Of a stretch of DNA of 64,000 nucleotides, positions 34,358-42,194 are shown one piece after another. The DNA is from CAZYBC01 sp964645645 (GTDB lineage Bacteria > Patescibacteriota > Microgenomatia > UBA1400 > PJMF01), in the NCBI GenBank assembly GCA_964645645.1, contig CAZYBC010000001.1, positions 20,894 through 84,893 of the forward strand, given 5' to 3'. The position numbers were made by a program, and so were the translations under genes. Position 1 is the first letter of the stretch, and each line of letters starts with the position of its first letter. The notes below the pieces were generated by a model that was not told the origin of the DNA, searched no databases, and was given only the letters and a program-made list of their open reading frames with translations.

Positions 34358-34559
34358 AATTTCGTAGCGAAGAATTGATATTTAAGAGCGAAAAGGTTTG
34401 TTTTCGAACGAAGTAGTAGCTGTGCTACTTCGAGCGAGAAAACAACCTTTACAGCCTTAAATAGCAATTCTGTAGCCGAAAGGCTTATTTTACAGTAAGG
34501 CTATTTAACAACAAGGCCTTAATAGCCTTGCTACAAAATTTTATTTCTCAGTAAGTCTA
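34339..34559. repeat. Palindromic repeat family, copy D (long, composite)
   Basis: 34339-34503 is one near-perfect 165-nt hairpin. Arms TAGCCTTACTGCAAAATAA and TTATTTTACAGTAAGGCTA differ at one base. Inner pairs are GAATTGATATTTAAG with CTTAAATAGCAATTC, AAAGGTTTGTTTTC with GAAAACAACCTTT, and CGAAGTAG with CTACTTCG. 34504-34559 is an adjoining half-element ending CTCAGTAAGTCTA, with its own hairpin CAAGGC/GCCTTG. The block shares AATTGATATTTAAGAGCG with copy A. It fills almost the whole gap after the MFS gene. A -10-like TATGAT for the next unit lies just behind it at about 34568-34573. Confidence 0.88.
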
Positions 34560-34609
34560 ACATTTCTGTTATGATAATTAAGAATCAAAAATAGAGAAAG
34601 AAAGGACAG

Positions 34610-34843
34610 ATGAAAAAAATCGTCACCAGTCAATTTGTTGTTTTATTAATTGGCACCATTTTTGCTTGGTCTAATTTTGGCTATGAACTTTATAGCTATT
34701 TAAATAACAAGCCATGCGAATTAGGTTGTTCTGCTTCTCCTGCCGTGGTTAATCCTTTTTATACCCCTTGTTTTTATGGCGCTTTATTCTTTCTTACTGC
34801 CTTTGTGCATAGTGTGTTGTTATTAAAAAAAGTTAAAAAATAA
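34610..34843 (+). CDS. Small two-helix membrane protein with three cysteines
   Basis: A 77-residue protein with helices at about 7-30 and 52-72. The loop between them contains PCELGCSASPAVVNPFYTPC, i.e. three cysteines at about 36, 40 and 54 on the outer side. Small proteins with a similar VNPF.TPCFYGA segment occur in CPR genomes near thiol-oxidation genes. A redox role is a guess. The ribosome-binding site AAAGGA is 5 nt before the ATG. It is first in the unit leading to mnmA. Confidence 0.65.
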   Translation: MKKIVTSQFVVLLIGTIFAWSNFGYELYSYLNNKPCELGCSASPAVVNPFYTPCFYGALFFLTAFVHSVLLLKKVKK

Positions 34844-34863
34844 CTTTACTACCTAAAAATTAT

Positions 34864-35901
34864 ATGGCGAAAAAAAAAGTTTTATTAGGTATGAGTGGCG
34901 GAGTTGATAGCTCTGTAACAGCGGCCATTTTATTAAAACAAGGCTTTGAAGTTATTGGCGCAACTTTTCAGCTACAAGAAAAACAGACCAGTACTAATGA
35001 TGCTGCTAAAGTGGCTGAACAATTAGGAATTGAGCATCTTTTTTTAGATTTAAAAAATCAATTTAAAGATCGCGTTATTGATTATTTTATTAATAGTTAT
35101 CTTCATGGTGAAACACCAAATCCTTGCACCACTTGTAATCGCTTCATTAAATTTGACGCTTTGTTGAATAAAGCTTTAGCCATGGGGATTGATTACATTG
35201 CCACTGGTCATTATGCCAGAGTGGAATTTGATGAAAACAAACAAAGATACTTACTAAAAAAATCTTTGGCTGGGGGCAAAGATCAATCTTATGTTTTATA
35301 TGCTTTAACACAAGCTCAATTAGCCAGAGTAATTTTTCCTTTAGGTAATTTTACCAAACCAGCCATTCGTGCTAAAGCTAAAGAGTTAGGCCTTAGTGTA
35401 GCTGATAAACCAGATAGTCAAGAAATTTGTTTTATTCCTGATAATAATTATCGCCACTTTATTCAAAGCCAAAATACAAGCAAAATTAAACCAGGCAATT
35501 TTGTTGATCAAAACGGCAAAATTTTAGGTCAACATACTGGCATTACTAATTACACCATTGGTCAAAGAACTGGTTTAGGGATTGCTTTAGGTTATCCAAT
35601 TTACGTTACTAAAATTGATCCAGTCAAAAATGAAGTAGTGCTCGGCACTAATCAACAGCTCTTTACTACCACTCTTTATGCTAAAGATTTAAATTTTATT
35701 GCTATTAAAAAATTAGAAGAACCTTTAAAAATTAAAGCCAAAATCCGTTCTAGCGCTTTAGCAGAATCAGCCACTATTTACCCAGCTGACAATGAGCAAA
35801 TTAAATTAGTTTTTGATCAAGCTCAACGCGCCATTACTCCTGGGCAAGCTGTGGTTTTTTATGATGACGATGTGGTAATTGGCGGTGGAAAAATAATCTA
35901 A
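34864..35901 (+). CDS. mnmA: tRNA-specific 2-thiouridylase MnmA
   Basis: MnmA thiolates U34 of Lys, Glu and Gln tRNAs using sulfur from a desulfurase relay and ATP. The 345 residues match. The PP-loop GMSGGVDSS is at 9-17. The catalytic cysteines are C91 in NPCTTCNRFIKF and C189 in SQEICFIPDNNY, about 100 residues apart as in known enzymes. ATGHYAR, GKDQSYVLY and the C-terminal beta barrel (GQAVVFYDDDVVIGGG) are present. It lies 20 nt after the small cysteine protein without a strong ribosome-binding site. No cysteine desulfurase gene is in the window. Confidence 0.97.
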   Translation: MAKKKVLLGMSGGVDSSVTAAILLKQGFEVIGATFQLQEKQTSTNDAAKVAEQLGIEHLFLDLKNQFKDRVIDYFINSYLHGETPNPCTTCNRFIKFDALLNKALAMGIDYIATGHYARVEFDENKQRYLLKKSLAGGKDQSYVLYALTQAQLARVIFPLGNFTKPAIRAKAKELGLSVADKPDSQEICFIPDNNYRHFIQSQNTSKIKPGNFVDQNGKILGQHTGITNYTIGQRTGLGIALGYPIYVTKIDPVKNEVVLGTNQQLFTTTLYAKDLNFIAIKKLEEPLKIKAKIRSSALAESATIYPADNEQIKLVFDQAQRAITPGQAVVFYDDDVVIGGGKII

Positions 35902-35905
35902 ATGT

Positions 35906-35911
35906 TATAAT
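35906..35911 (+). promoter_or_regulatory. -10 box TATAAT, leaderless-type spacing
   Basis: A perfect TATAAT between mnmA and the next gene, ending 8 nt before the ATG at 35920. No ribosome-binding site is present. Confidence 0.55.
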
Positions 35912-35919
35912 GAACATCT

Positions 35920-37629
35920 ATGCTAAAAAAAATCTTAGCTCTTTTAATTGCTTTAACTAGCTTCAATTTATTCTTTTACAAAAACAATCAAAATTACTTA
36001 GGCACTATCGCTTTTGTAATTCTAGTTTTAACCACTCAAGCTTTTTTATGGATCGCTTTTTATCAAAAAGATAAAAAAGAAATTAAACATAAGTTTGCTT
36101 TAGTAACGAGTGGTTTAACAATCGTTACTAGTATTTTTTCCTTGTTTAGAGCTAGTGAAGTAGATCAATTTTTACTTAGTAGTCTTACTTTAGTTTTAAC
36201 TTTAATTAGTACTTATTTATTAACAATCTCTTATTCAATTTTTGGGGCAATTAGTGAACTTTTTTATGTGCCTAAACAACTAGTGGCAAACTGGTTAGAT
36301 AATTTTTTTACCATGATTCCTAGTTTACCTAGACAAACTAAAAAGCTATTCAGTTTAAATAAAGTTTTACCTCAACAAAAATCTCCTTCTAAAAATACAG
36401 TTTTTTCTTTAATTAGGGGAGCTGTCATTACCCTGCCTATCATCTTAGTCATTACCTATTTGTTAGCTCAGGCTGATCCGGTTTTTTCAAAATTAGTTAA
36501 TGAAATTTTAAATATTAAAATTAATTTACCTGACTTTTTATCCAATATTCCAGAAAGATTTATTCATTCTTTAATTTTACTTTTGTTATTAATTCCAATT
36601 GCCATGCTGAAAATTGAACAGCCTTTTATTTCACCGCTTAAACATGAAAAATTTGCTAAATATAAAAATGAGCTTTCCGTTTTAGTATTAAGTTTAGTGG
36701 CAGTTTTAGCTGTCTTTTTAGCTATTCAATTCCGTTATTTATTTGCCAATGTAGCAGAAACTCAATTACACCAATTTGGCATTAATACTTATTCAGAATA
36801 TGTTCGTAAAGGTTTTGTGGAAATGCTGATAGTTTCAGTAATTGTCTATTTAGTATCTGCAAGTAGTTTTGTGGTTTATCGTTCTTTAAATCAAAGTAAA
36901 AATTGGTTAAGAAGATTTAACTTTTTATTATTAGCAGAAATGTTAATTTTTATTATTTCAATTTTCCGCCGGGTGCTGCTTTATCAAAATTATCATGGTT
37001 TAACTAGAGTTAGAATTTATGGTTCGATGTTTTTAATAATGCTAATTGGTCTAACTATTACCTTAGCTCTTAGACAAATCAAAAAACAATTTTCTAATTG
37101 GTATCTTTATGAAATAGGGATTGTGATTGGCACTATGTTGCTTAGTGTTTTCCTAAAAACAGATCGCTTAATTGCAACTACTTTTCCCCCACATGTAAAT
37201 AATGAAATCGATTATATTTATATTTCTCGCTTATCTGCGGATGGGGTTGATGGTTGGATTAAGGCTTACCAAGATGCCAAACAATCTATGGAAGAAATTC
37301 AGCAAGATGGTGGAACACGACTTACTGTTTACACCTATCTTTCCATCAGCCAACTCAAAGAAAAATACACATTTTTAATCAAACATTATGGTTCTAAAGA
37401 AGATAAAGCCTTATTGAACTATTCGGTTGATGATAAATATAACTTTACTAAATTTAACTTTAGCGAGTGGCAGGCTTATCAACAATTAAAAAACAATCTT
37501 AGCTATAATGAATTAATGGAAACTTACCAAAAGTTAGATGACATATATTATTCATTACCCAAAGAAGAAAGCAGTAAAAGTTTTGACCGATCTTTAAATT
37601 CACCATTAATGGAAGCAATAGAAAGATAA
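35920..37629 (+). CDS. DUF4153/DUF4173-family polytopic membrane protein
   Basis: A 569-residue protein with about ten to twelve hydrophobic helices over the first 420 residues and a soluble C-terminus of about 150. Motifs seen in the DUF4153/DUF4173 group are LIRGAVITLPIILVITYLLA then QADPVFSKLV, YSEYVRKGFVEMLIVSVIVY, and LTRVRIYGSMFLIMLIGLTI. Function in other bacteria is unknown. The C-terminal part (DGVDGWIKAYQDAKQSMEEI and on) is helical. It has its own promoter, and the lipoprotein gene follows after 10 nt. Confidence 0.8.
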   Translation: MLKKILALLIALTSFNLFFYKNNQNYLGTIAFVILVLTTQAFLWIAFYQKDKKEIKHKFALVTSGLTIVTSIFSLFRASEVDQFLLSSLTLVLTLISTYLLTISYSIFGAISELFYVPKQLVANWLDNFFTMIPSLPRQTKKLFSLNKVLPQQKSPSKNTVFSLIRGAVITLPIILVITYLLAQADPVFSKLVNEILNIKINLPDFLSNIPERFIHSLILLLLLIPIAMLKIEQPFISPLKHEKFAKYKNELSVLVLSLVAVLAVFLAIQFRYLFANVAETQLHQFGINTYSEYVRKGFVEMLIVSVIVYLVSASSFVVYRSLNQSKNWLRRFNFLLLAEMLIFIISIFRRVLLYQNYHGLTRVRIYGSMFLIMLIGLTITLALRQIKKQFSNWYLYEIGIVIGTMLLSVFLKTDRLIATTFPPHVNNEIDYIYISRLSADGVDGWIKAYQDAKQSMEEIQQDGGTRLTVYTYLSISQLKEKYTFLIKHYGSKEDKALLNYSVDDKYNFTKFNFSEWQAYQQLKNNLSYNELMETYQKLDDIYYSLPKEESSKSFDRSLNSPLMEAIER

Positions 37630-37639
37630 GAAAGGACTA

Positions 37640-38230
37640 ATGAAAAAAATTATTTTATCTTTGGCATTATTAGCCACTGGGGCAGTATTATTAGCTGGTT
37701 GTGGTAAAGCTCAACCCACTCCTTCTGTCTCAACTGGGACCAAAGTAAAATTTGAAAAAGAAGTAGCTTTGAATGAAGAAGCTATGGTTGAATTTCAGAT
37801 GATGGAAGGTAGCGAAAAAACTACTGGTAAAGCCACTTTTAAAGCCAAAGAATTTGGAGAAAAAGCTAAGATGGGTGAAACCCAACCAATTGCTGGTCAA
37901 ACTTTTTATTATTTAGTTTATGACTTTAAAGCTGATGCTACTAATTCCACAACTGCTACACCAAGCTTATTTTTAGACCCAGCTGCTCCTCAAGTAGTTA
38001 TGTTAGAAGCTAACACTATGCCAGAATTAGGCGGCATGATTAGCGGTGCTTATAATTCTAATTTACAAGAAGAAATGGGCTTGCAAGCTTTTGAATTGGT
38101 AAAAATGAATCAAGCTGATTGGGTGAGCACAGTTGCCACTTGGTACACCACTAAAGTAGAAAAACCAGTAGTGGCTTTACAATACAACGATGCCAGTGGA
38201 AGCAAAAAATATATTAAAATTAATTACTAA
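37640..38230 (+). CDS. Hypothetical lipoprotein
   Basis: A 196-residue lipoprotein: signal peptide with lipobox VLLAGCG at about 16-22. The mature part is beta-rich (VKFEKEVALNEEAMVEFQ, TFYYLVYDFKADATN), resembling an immunoglobulin-like or DUF4352-like sandwich; that is inference from strand pattern. The ribosome-binding site AAAGGA is 5 nt before the ATG. It is second in the unit with the DUF4153-like membrane protein and followed by YibE/F. Function unknown. Confidence 0.75.
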   Translation: MKKIILSLALLATGAVLLAGCGKAQPTPSVSTGTKVKFEKEVALNEEAMVEFQMMEGSEKTTGKATFKAKEFGEKAKMGETQPIAGQTFYYLVYDFKADATNSTTATPSLFLDPAAPQVVMLEANTMPELGGMISGAYNSNLQEEMGLQAFELVKMNQADWVSTVATWYTTKVEKPVVALQYNDASGSKKYIKINY

Positions 38231-38241
38231 ATTAATTTAAG

Positions 38242-39375
38242 ATGCTAACTAAATTCTGGTCAAAATTAATCTTTATTGTTATTTTATTAAGTGGGCTTTT
38301 TTTAAAGCCCACTTTGGTTTTAGCTCAAGATTCCGAAATACCAGAAACCGAAACTTTACAAGGTAAAATTTTAAAAATCAGTGAAGAAGGTAAGGAAACT
38401 ATTAATGACCAGCTAGTAGATTACCAGATTTATGAAGTCTTAATTACTCAAGGTAGTTTAAAAGGCCAAACTATTCAGCTTAAACATTCAGCTGCTAGCA
38501 GTGGTTTAATGGCCACTAATTTTCAAACTTACCAAGCTAATGACAAAATTAGCATCCAACTTGCTTATGATTGGCAAGGTCAGCCAATTTATAATATTTT
38601 AGGTAAAATAAAAATTTACGGTCTAATCAATTTAGCCATTTTATTTTTAATTGTGGTGTTATTAATTGGCAGATGGTGGGGGGCACTCGCCACGGCTGGA
38701 TTGATTTTTTCTTTTGTGGTAATTTTTAAAGTGGTCATTCCTTTATTAATGAAAGGCGTTGATCCAATTTTAACTACTGTCATTGGTTCAATATTAATTA
38801 TTCCTGCTACTTTTTATATCTCTCATGGTTTTAATGCTAAAACTCACACCAGCGTTATTAGCACCTTTATTAGTTTAATTATTACTAGCTTACTATCAAT
38901 TTACTTTATTAATCAAACTTATCTCACCGGCTATGCCAGCGAGGATGTTAATTTTTTGCAAGTAGAAATAGGTGACGTAATTAATATCAAAAACTTATTA
39001 TTAGCGGGAATGATGATTAGTGCGCTAGGTATTTTGGATGATATTACCATTGGCCAAGCTTCTACGGTAGAACAACTAAAAAAAGCTAATCCAAAAATGA
39101 AAAAACTAGCGCTTTTTAAACAAGCCATGCATGTAGGCCAAGATCATATTTCTTCCATGGTCAACACACTTATCTTAGTTTACGCTGGAGCCAATCTTCC
39201 TTTGCTCTTATTATTTTCTGATAGCCAACGTCATTTTGGAGAAATCATTGAATTAGAAATGGTGGCTCAAGAAATCGTCAAAATGCTGGTGGGGAGTATT
39301 GGACTCGTTTTAGCTGCTCCGTTAGCTACCGGAATTGCTGTTATAATGTTCCAACCAAAAGAAGTGAAAAAATAA
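38242..39375 (+). CDS. YibE/F family membrane protein
   Basis: A 377-residue protein. A signal or first helix (1-28) is followed by an outer beta-rich domain (LQGKILKISEEGKETI, YEVLITQGSLKGQTIQLKHS) and then about seven helices. The YibE/F signature is visible: LLAGMMISALGILDDITIGQ AS at about 255-276 and QAMHVGQDHISSMVNTLILV. Members are common in Firmicutes and CPR with no proven function; some are annotated as transport-related. The start has no clear ribosome-binding site, so translation may depend on the upstream gene 11 nt away. Confidence 0.88.
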   Translation: MLTKFWSKLIFIVILLSGLFLKPTLVLAQDSEIPETETLQGKILKISEEGKETINDQLVDYQIYEVLITQGSLKGQTIQLKHSAASSGLMATNFQTYQANDKISIQLAYDWQGQPIYNILGKIKIYGLINLAILFLIVVLLIGRWWGALATAGLIFSFVVIFKVVIPLLMKGVDPILTTVIGSILIIPATFYISHGFNAKTHTSVISTFISLIITSLLSIYFINQTYLTGYASEDVNFLQVEIGDVINIKNLLLAGMMISALGILDDITIGQASTVEQLKKANPKMKKLALFKQAMHVGQDHISSMVNTLILVYAGANLPLLLLFSDSQRHFGEIIELEMVAQEIVKMLVGSIGLVLAAPLATGIAVIMFQPKEVKK

Positions 39376-39379
39376 ACCT

Positions 39380-39772
39380 ATGTTAAAAAAATCTCTATTT
39401 TTAATTTTAGTTAGTGCTGTGTTTTTAACTGGCTGTACAGCCAAGCCTCAGCCAAACAATAATTTACCTTTACCAACTCCAACCGTTACCCAAGCTGAAG
39501 TCAGCCCCACTTACACTTTTGTTGCTGAAACAGACGGCCAAACTGCCGCTGACTTATTACAAGCTAACTTAACTTTAGAAACTAAAGATTACGGTGAAGC
39601 TGGCTTATTTATCACTGCCATTAATGGCTTAGCTGGTGATAATCAAAACTACTGGGCTTTCTATCTTAATGATCAGTATGCCCAAACTGGAATTAGCCAA
39701 ACTGTCCTTAAAAAAGGTGATAAAATTACCCTTGTCTATGAAAAGATTGTCTTCGATCAATTATCAGAATAG
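39380..39772 (+). CDS. DUF4430-domain lipoprotein
   Basis: A 130-residue lipoprotein with lipobox FLTGC. After a Pro/Thr-rich linker comes a DUF4430-type domain: TAADLLQANLTLETKDYGE, LFITAINGLAGDNQNYWAFY, LNDQYAQTGISQTVLKKGDK and ITLVYEKI. This domain is also the C-terminal cobalamin-binding part of transcobalamin-like proteins. The next gene encodes a small membrane protein of the S-component type. Such pairs occur in vitamin uptake, so a surface vitamin-binding role is a reasonable guess. The gene ends with its last 35 nt overlapping the next start. Confidence 0.8.
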   Translation: MLKKSLFLILVSAVFLTGCTAKPQPNNNLPLPTPTVTQAEVSPTYTFVAETDGQTAADLLQANLTLETKDYGEAGLFITAINGLAGDNQNYWAFYLNDQYAQTGISQTVLKKGDKITLVYEKIVFDQLSE

Positions 39773-40229
39773 CTTCGCTAATTTAGCAGTTTTTGTGTCT
39801 CGCTTAGGCTTATTACCAGCTAATATTAGTCCTTTGGGAAGTTTAGGTTTTTTCTCTAATAACCTAGTTTTATTTATCTTAAATATTATTATTTTTGATT
39901 GGCTAGTGGGTGGTTTTTATCCTAATTGTTGGGTCACCTACTTAGGCTTTTTGATGTATCCATTAATGAGTCATTTAGCCAAAAAAAATCTCAAAAAACA
40001 AATTGTTTTTTTGCCGCTCGCCTCTTTGTTGTTTTTCTTTGTTTCTAATTTGGGAGTTTGGTTCTATTGGTATCCTCACACTCTCACTGGCCTAATTCGC
40101 TGTTACCTATTAGCGCTCCCTTTTTATCAACGTACTTTAATGGGTGATCTAGTATTTGGCTATACCTACTTAGCACTAAAAGAAGGTTTAAAACGCTGGA
40201 ATATTAATCATCTATTAGCTCGTAATTAA
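39738..40229 (+). CDS. DUF6580-like membrane protein (ECF S-component type)
   Basis: A 163-residue protein with four to five helices. It begins in the DUF4430 gene with ATG 39738 (MKRLSSINYQNSFANLAVFV). Motifs are ANISPLGSLGFFSNN, YLGFLMYPLM, SNLGVWFYWYPHTLTGLIRC and LPFYQRTLMGDLVFGYTYL. These match small membrane proteins related to substrate-binding S-components of energy-coupling factor transporters. A longer open frame upstream to 39636 would overlap the DUF4430 gene fully and has no family match. No EcfA or EcfT gene is in the window, so the transporter modules would have to lie elsewhere. Confidence 0.7.
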   Translation: MKRLSSINYQNSFANLAVFVSRLGLLPANISPLGSLGFFSNNLVLFILNIIIFDWLVGGFYPNCWVTYLGFLMYPLMSHLAKKNLKKQIVFLPLASLLFFFVSNLGVWFYWYPHTLTGLIRCYLLALPFYQRTLMGDLVFGYTYLALKEGLKRWNINHLLARN

Positions 40230-40231
40230 GC

Positions 40232-40975
40232 ATGGTCAGTCAAAAAAATTTTTACAATCTTTTTCATCACAAAAACAAAAAGTTTAATAAAGTTATCAAA
40301 CGACCTAATTTTACTTACTATTATCATTTAGAAATTTTGCACCATTGGTTTAAAAATTTTACAAATTTACGTGTTTTAGATGTAGGCTGTGGAGTTGCCC
40401 CAATCTCTTTATATTTAGCCAATCAGCAAGCTAAAGTCACCGCCATTGATATCTCTACCCGCGCCATTAAACTCGCCCAACAAGCTGCTAAAGATTTAGG
40501 TTTAAAACTTACCCTCAAAGCCGAACAACTTCACACTGGCCAACAACAAAATGATTTATTAATTTGTTCGGAAGTGCTAGAACATATTGCTCACGAAAGT
40601 GATTTTCTCAAAAAATTAAATTCTCAACTCAAAAAAACTGGCCTATTATATTTATCTGTACCCAGCGATCAAAACTGTTTGTTTAAATTAGGATTACTTA
40701 ATAAATTTGATCAACAAGTAGGACACTTACGCCGGTATAATACTGAGAATATTCAAAAACTTTTAACCAAACATGGGTTTAGAATTTTGACCTTAAAAAA
40801 AGCAGAAAGCCCCTTAAGAAATTTATTATTTATCAGCCCGCTAGGATTTTTAATCAAATTTATTCGCGGCCCGCTAATTAAAATTTTTCATTGGCTAGAT
40901 GAATGTTTAATTCCACTGCTTGGTTATTGTAATATTATTGTCATAGCTAGAAAGAAAACATCATGCAACCCTTAG
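40232..40975 (+). CDS. SAM-dependent methyltransferase (class I)
   Basis: A 247-residue Rossmann methyltransferase of the UbiG/Methyltransf_11 kind. Motif I VLDVGCGVAPISLYLA is at about 47-62, motif II KVTAIDIS, motif III-like DLLICSEVLEHIA at about 109-121, and LLYLSVPSD follows. The C-terminal segment has a hydrophobic patch (LLFISPLGFLIKFI) that could attach to membrane. The substrate may be a lipid or glycan intermediate; unknown. The next gene starts inside its last codons. It starts 2 nt after the previous stop. Confidence 0.87.
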   Translation: MVSQKNFYNLFHHKNKKFNKVIKRPNFTYYYHLEILHHWFKNFTNLRVLDVGCGVAPISLYLANQQAKVTAIDISTRAIKLAQQAAKDLGLKLTLKAEQLHTGQQQNDLLICSEVLEHIAHESDFLKKLNSQLKKTGLLYLSVPSDQNCLFKLGLLNKFDQQVGHLRRYNTENIQKLLTKHGFRILTLKKAESPLRNLLFISPLGFLIKFIRGPLIKIFHWLDECLIPLLGYCNIIVIARKKTSCNP

Positions 40976-41436
40976 CCCCTAACAGAAGAATGCGCCCCGG
41001 CACTAAAGCCTTAATTGTGCACCAAAACAAAATTTTAGTGGTTCACGAAAAAGTTAATTATAACGGCCAACCCGTAATAATCACTGACTTTCCCGGTGGC
41101 GGAATTGAATTTGGTGAAAACCTCATAGACGCTCTCAAAAGAGAAGTTTACGAAGAAACCTGCTTAGAAGTTGAAGTCCAAAAAGTCGTTGGCGCATGGG
41201 CCTTTGTTTTAGGCGATACCGAAAAAGATGACCCTAATCGCGAAAAAGTTCATATCGTTTGTATTGGCTATCAATGCAAATTAATTGGCGAACCCAAAAT
41301 TGATCTCAGCAAAAATCCCGCTCCAGAAAATATTGTGGAAGCCCGGTGGTATAGCAAAGAAGAATTGTTAAGCGACCCCGCGTTGTTAAGAAATTCCCCA
41401 GGGATGATTCAGGCGGTGGAAAACATAGAATTGTAA
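40963..41436 (+). CDS. Nudix hydrolase
   Basis: A 157-residue Nudix enzyme. The box is complete at about 45-67: GGGIEFGENLIDALKREVYE then ETCLEV, with EE and the metal-binding glutamates in place. The N-terminus RPGTKALIVHQNKILVV is the usual first strand. The substrate is unknown. The ATG overlaps the methyltransferase end by 13 nt. Codon use is slightly more C-rich than upstream genes (CCC, GGC, ACC), which may hint at different ancestry. Confidence 0.9.
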   Translation: MQPLAPNRRMRPGTKALIVHQNKILVVHEKVNYNGQPVIITDFPGGGIEFGENLIDALKREVYEETCLEVEVQKVVGAWAFVLGDTEKDDPNREKVHIVCIGYQCKLIGEPKIDLSKNPAPENIVEARWYSKEELLSDPALLRNSPGMIQAVENIEL

Positions 41437-41497
41437 ATCAGGCTTATTAAACCTACCCAGTGATTTCAACTTTTCGCCAGGTTTTTAAAGAAAAATT

Positions 41498-41506
41498 TGT
41501 TATAAT
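41498..41506 (+). promoter_or_regulatory. Extended -10 promoter for tRNA-Ser(GGA)
   Basis: TGtTATAAT: perfect -10 at 41501-41506 with upstream TG. The tRNA begins 26 nt after it. Confidence 0.6.
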
Positions 41507-41531
41507 TAAGATCTAATTTGATAAATTTTAA

Positions 41532-41616
41532 GGAAGTGTCGCATAGTGGTCGATTGCACACGCCTGGAAAGCGTGAGCTCGCAAGGGCTTCGTGGGTTCG
41601 AATCCCACCACTTCCG
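41532..41616 (+). tRNA. tRNA-Ser(GGA)
   Basis: A class II tRNA. Acceptor GGAAGTG/CACTTCC with discriminator G, anticodon arm CACGC-CTGGAAA-GCGTG giving GGA, long variable arm, T-arm GTGGG-TTCGAAT-CCCAC. The CCA is not encoded here (GCAG follows). The same 3' end followed by GCCA occurs 251 bp downstream at 41854, showing an insertion at the tRNA end. With the UGA and GCU genes it completes a serine set in the window. Confidence 0.95.
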
Positions 41617-41660
41617 CAGTTACAAAAAGGTCAAGCGCAAGCTTGATTTTTTTGTAACTG
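41617..41660 (+). terminator. 20-bp hairpin abutting tRNA-Ser(GGA)
   Basis: CAGTTACAAAAAGGTCAAGC pairs along its full length (two G-T pairs) with GCTTGATTTTTTTGTAACTG around a GCAA tetraloop. It begins at the first base after the tRNA discriminator. The T-run lies inside the stem, so it may act as terminator, or be part of the inserted element. Confidence 0.65.
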
Positions 41661-41868
41661 TTGGTGGTGGATGATGAAAAGCCAAGGTGCGCGTTATTCA
41701 GCCTAATAGTGCACATGAGGAGTCAATCCTTTAGAAACTAAACGAAACGACGAGGCGCACTATGCTGAATAATGTGAGGAAGCGCAAGCGAAGACAGGTG
41801 TATAATTGTAGCGATTAGCGGAAATTATACTGTCTAAGCGAGCAAACTCACTCTCCCACCACTTCCGC
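41618..41868 (+). mobile_element. 251-bp structured insert at the tRNA-Ser(GGA) 3' end, flanked by direct repeats
   Basis: TCCCACCACTTCCGC occurs at 41603-41617 (end of the tRNA) and again at 41854-41868, where it is followed by CA as in a normal tRNA end. Between them is a block with no gene. It contains the hairpin at 41617-41660 and a second long-range stem: TTATTCAGC (41694-41702) with GCTGAATAA (41764-41772) and TAGTGC (41707-41712) with GCACTA (41757-41762). The layout is that of an att-flanked remnant or a very small tRNA-targeted element. No integrase is nearby. Confidence 0.6.
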
Positions 41869-41906
41869 CAATAAAAAAGTATTTAGCCCGCCCTAGTAAA
41901 GGAAAT

Positions 41907-42191
41907 ATGTCAAATAATTGGAAAGAATCTACAACTGGCCAATTTAATGAAACAGAATTAGCCCGTTTACAAACTGGAACTGCTGAAGAATTAACTACAG
42001 CTTTTATGTCTTCTGCTGACAATGTTATCCTTAGAGCTCTTTATGAATTAATGACTCATGGTGAAGATGAAAAATTAAACGCAATAATAAACAATCCTGC
42101 TATTAAAAATAGAATTGAAAGAGCTTGTGTAGGTTTTGGCCCTGATATGATTATTCTTCTTAGTTTGATGAGCAGATTTGGGCTGCATTAA
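41907..42191 (+). CDS. Hypothetical protein
   Basis: I do not recognise this 94-residue protein. It is soluble and reads as all-helical: FNETELARLQTGTAEELTTA, ADNVILRALYELMTHGEDEK, IINNPAIKNRIERACVGFG. It has no cysteine pair or signal. AAAGGA is 3 nt before the ATG, which makes it a real gene candidate. It follows the duplicated tRNA-Ser end and converges with the S51 peptidase gene, ending 3 nt from its stop. Confidence 0.6.
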   Translation: MSNNWKESTTGQFNETELARLQTGTAEELTTAFMSSADNVILRALYELMTHGEDEKLNAIINNPAIKNRIERACVGFGPDMIILLSLMSRFGLH

Positions 42192-42194
42192 TAA

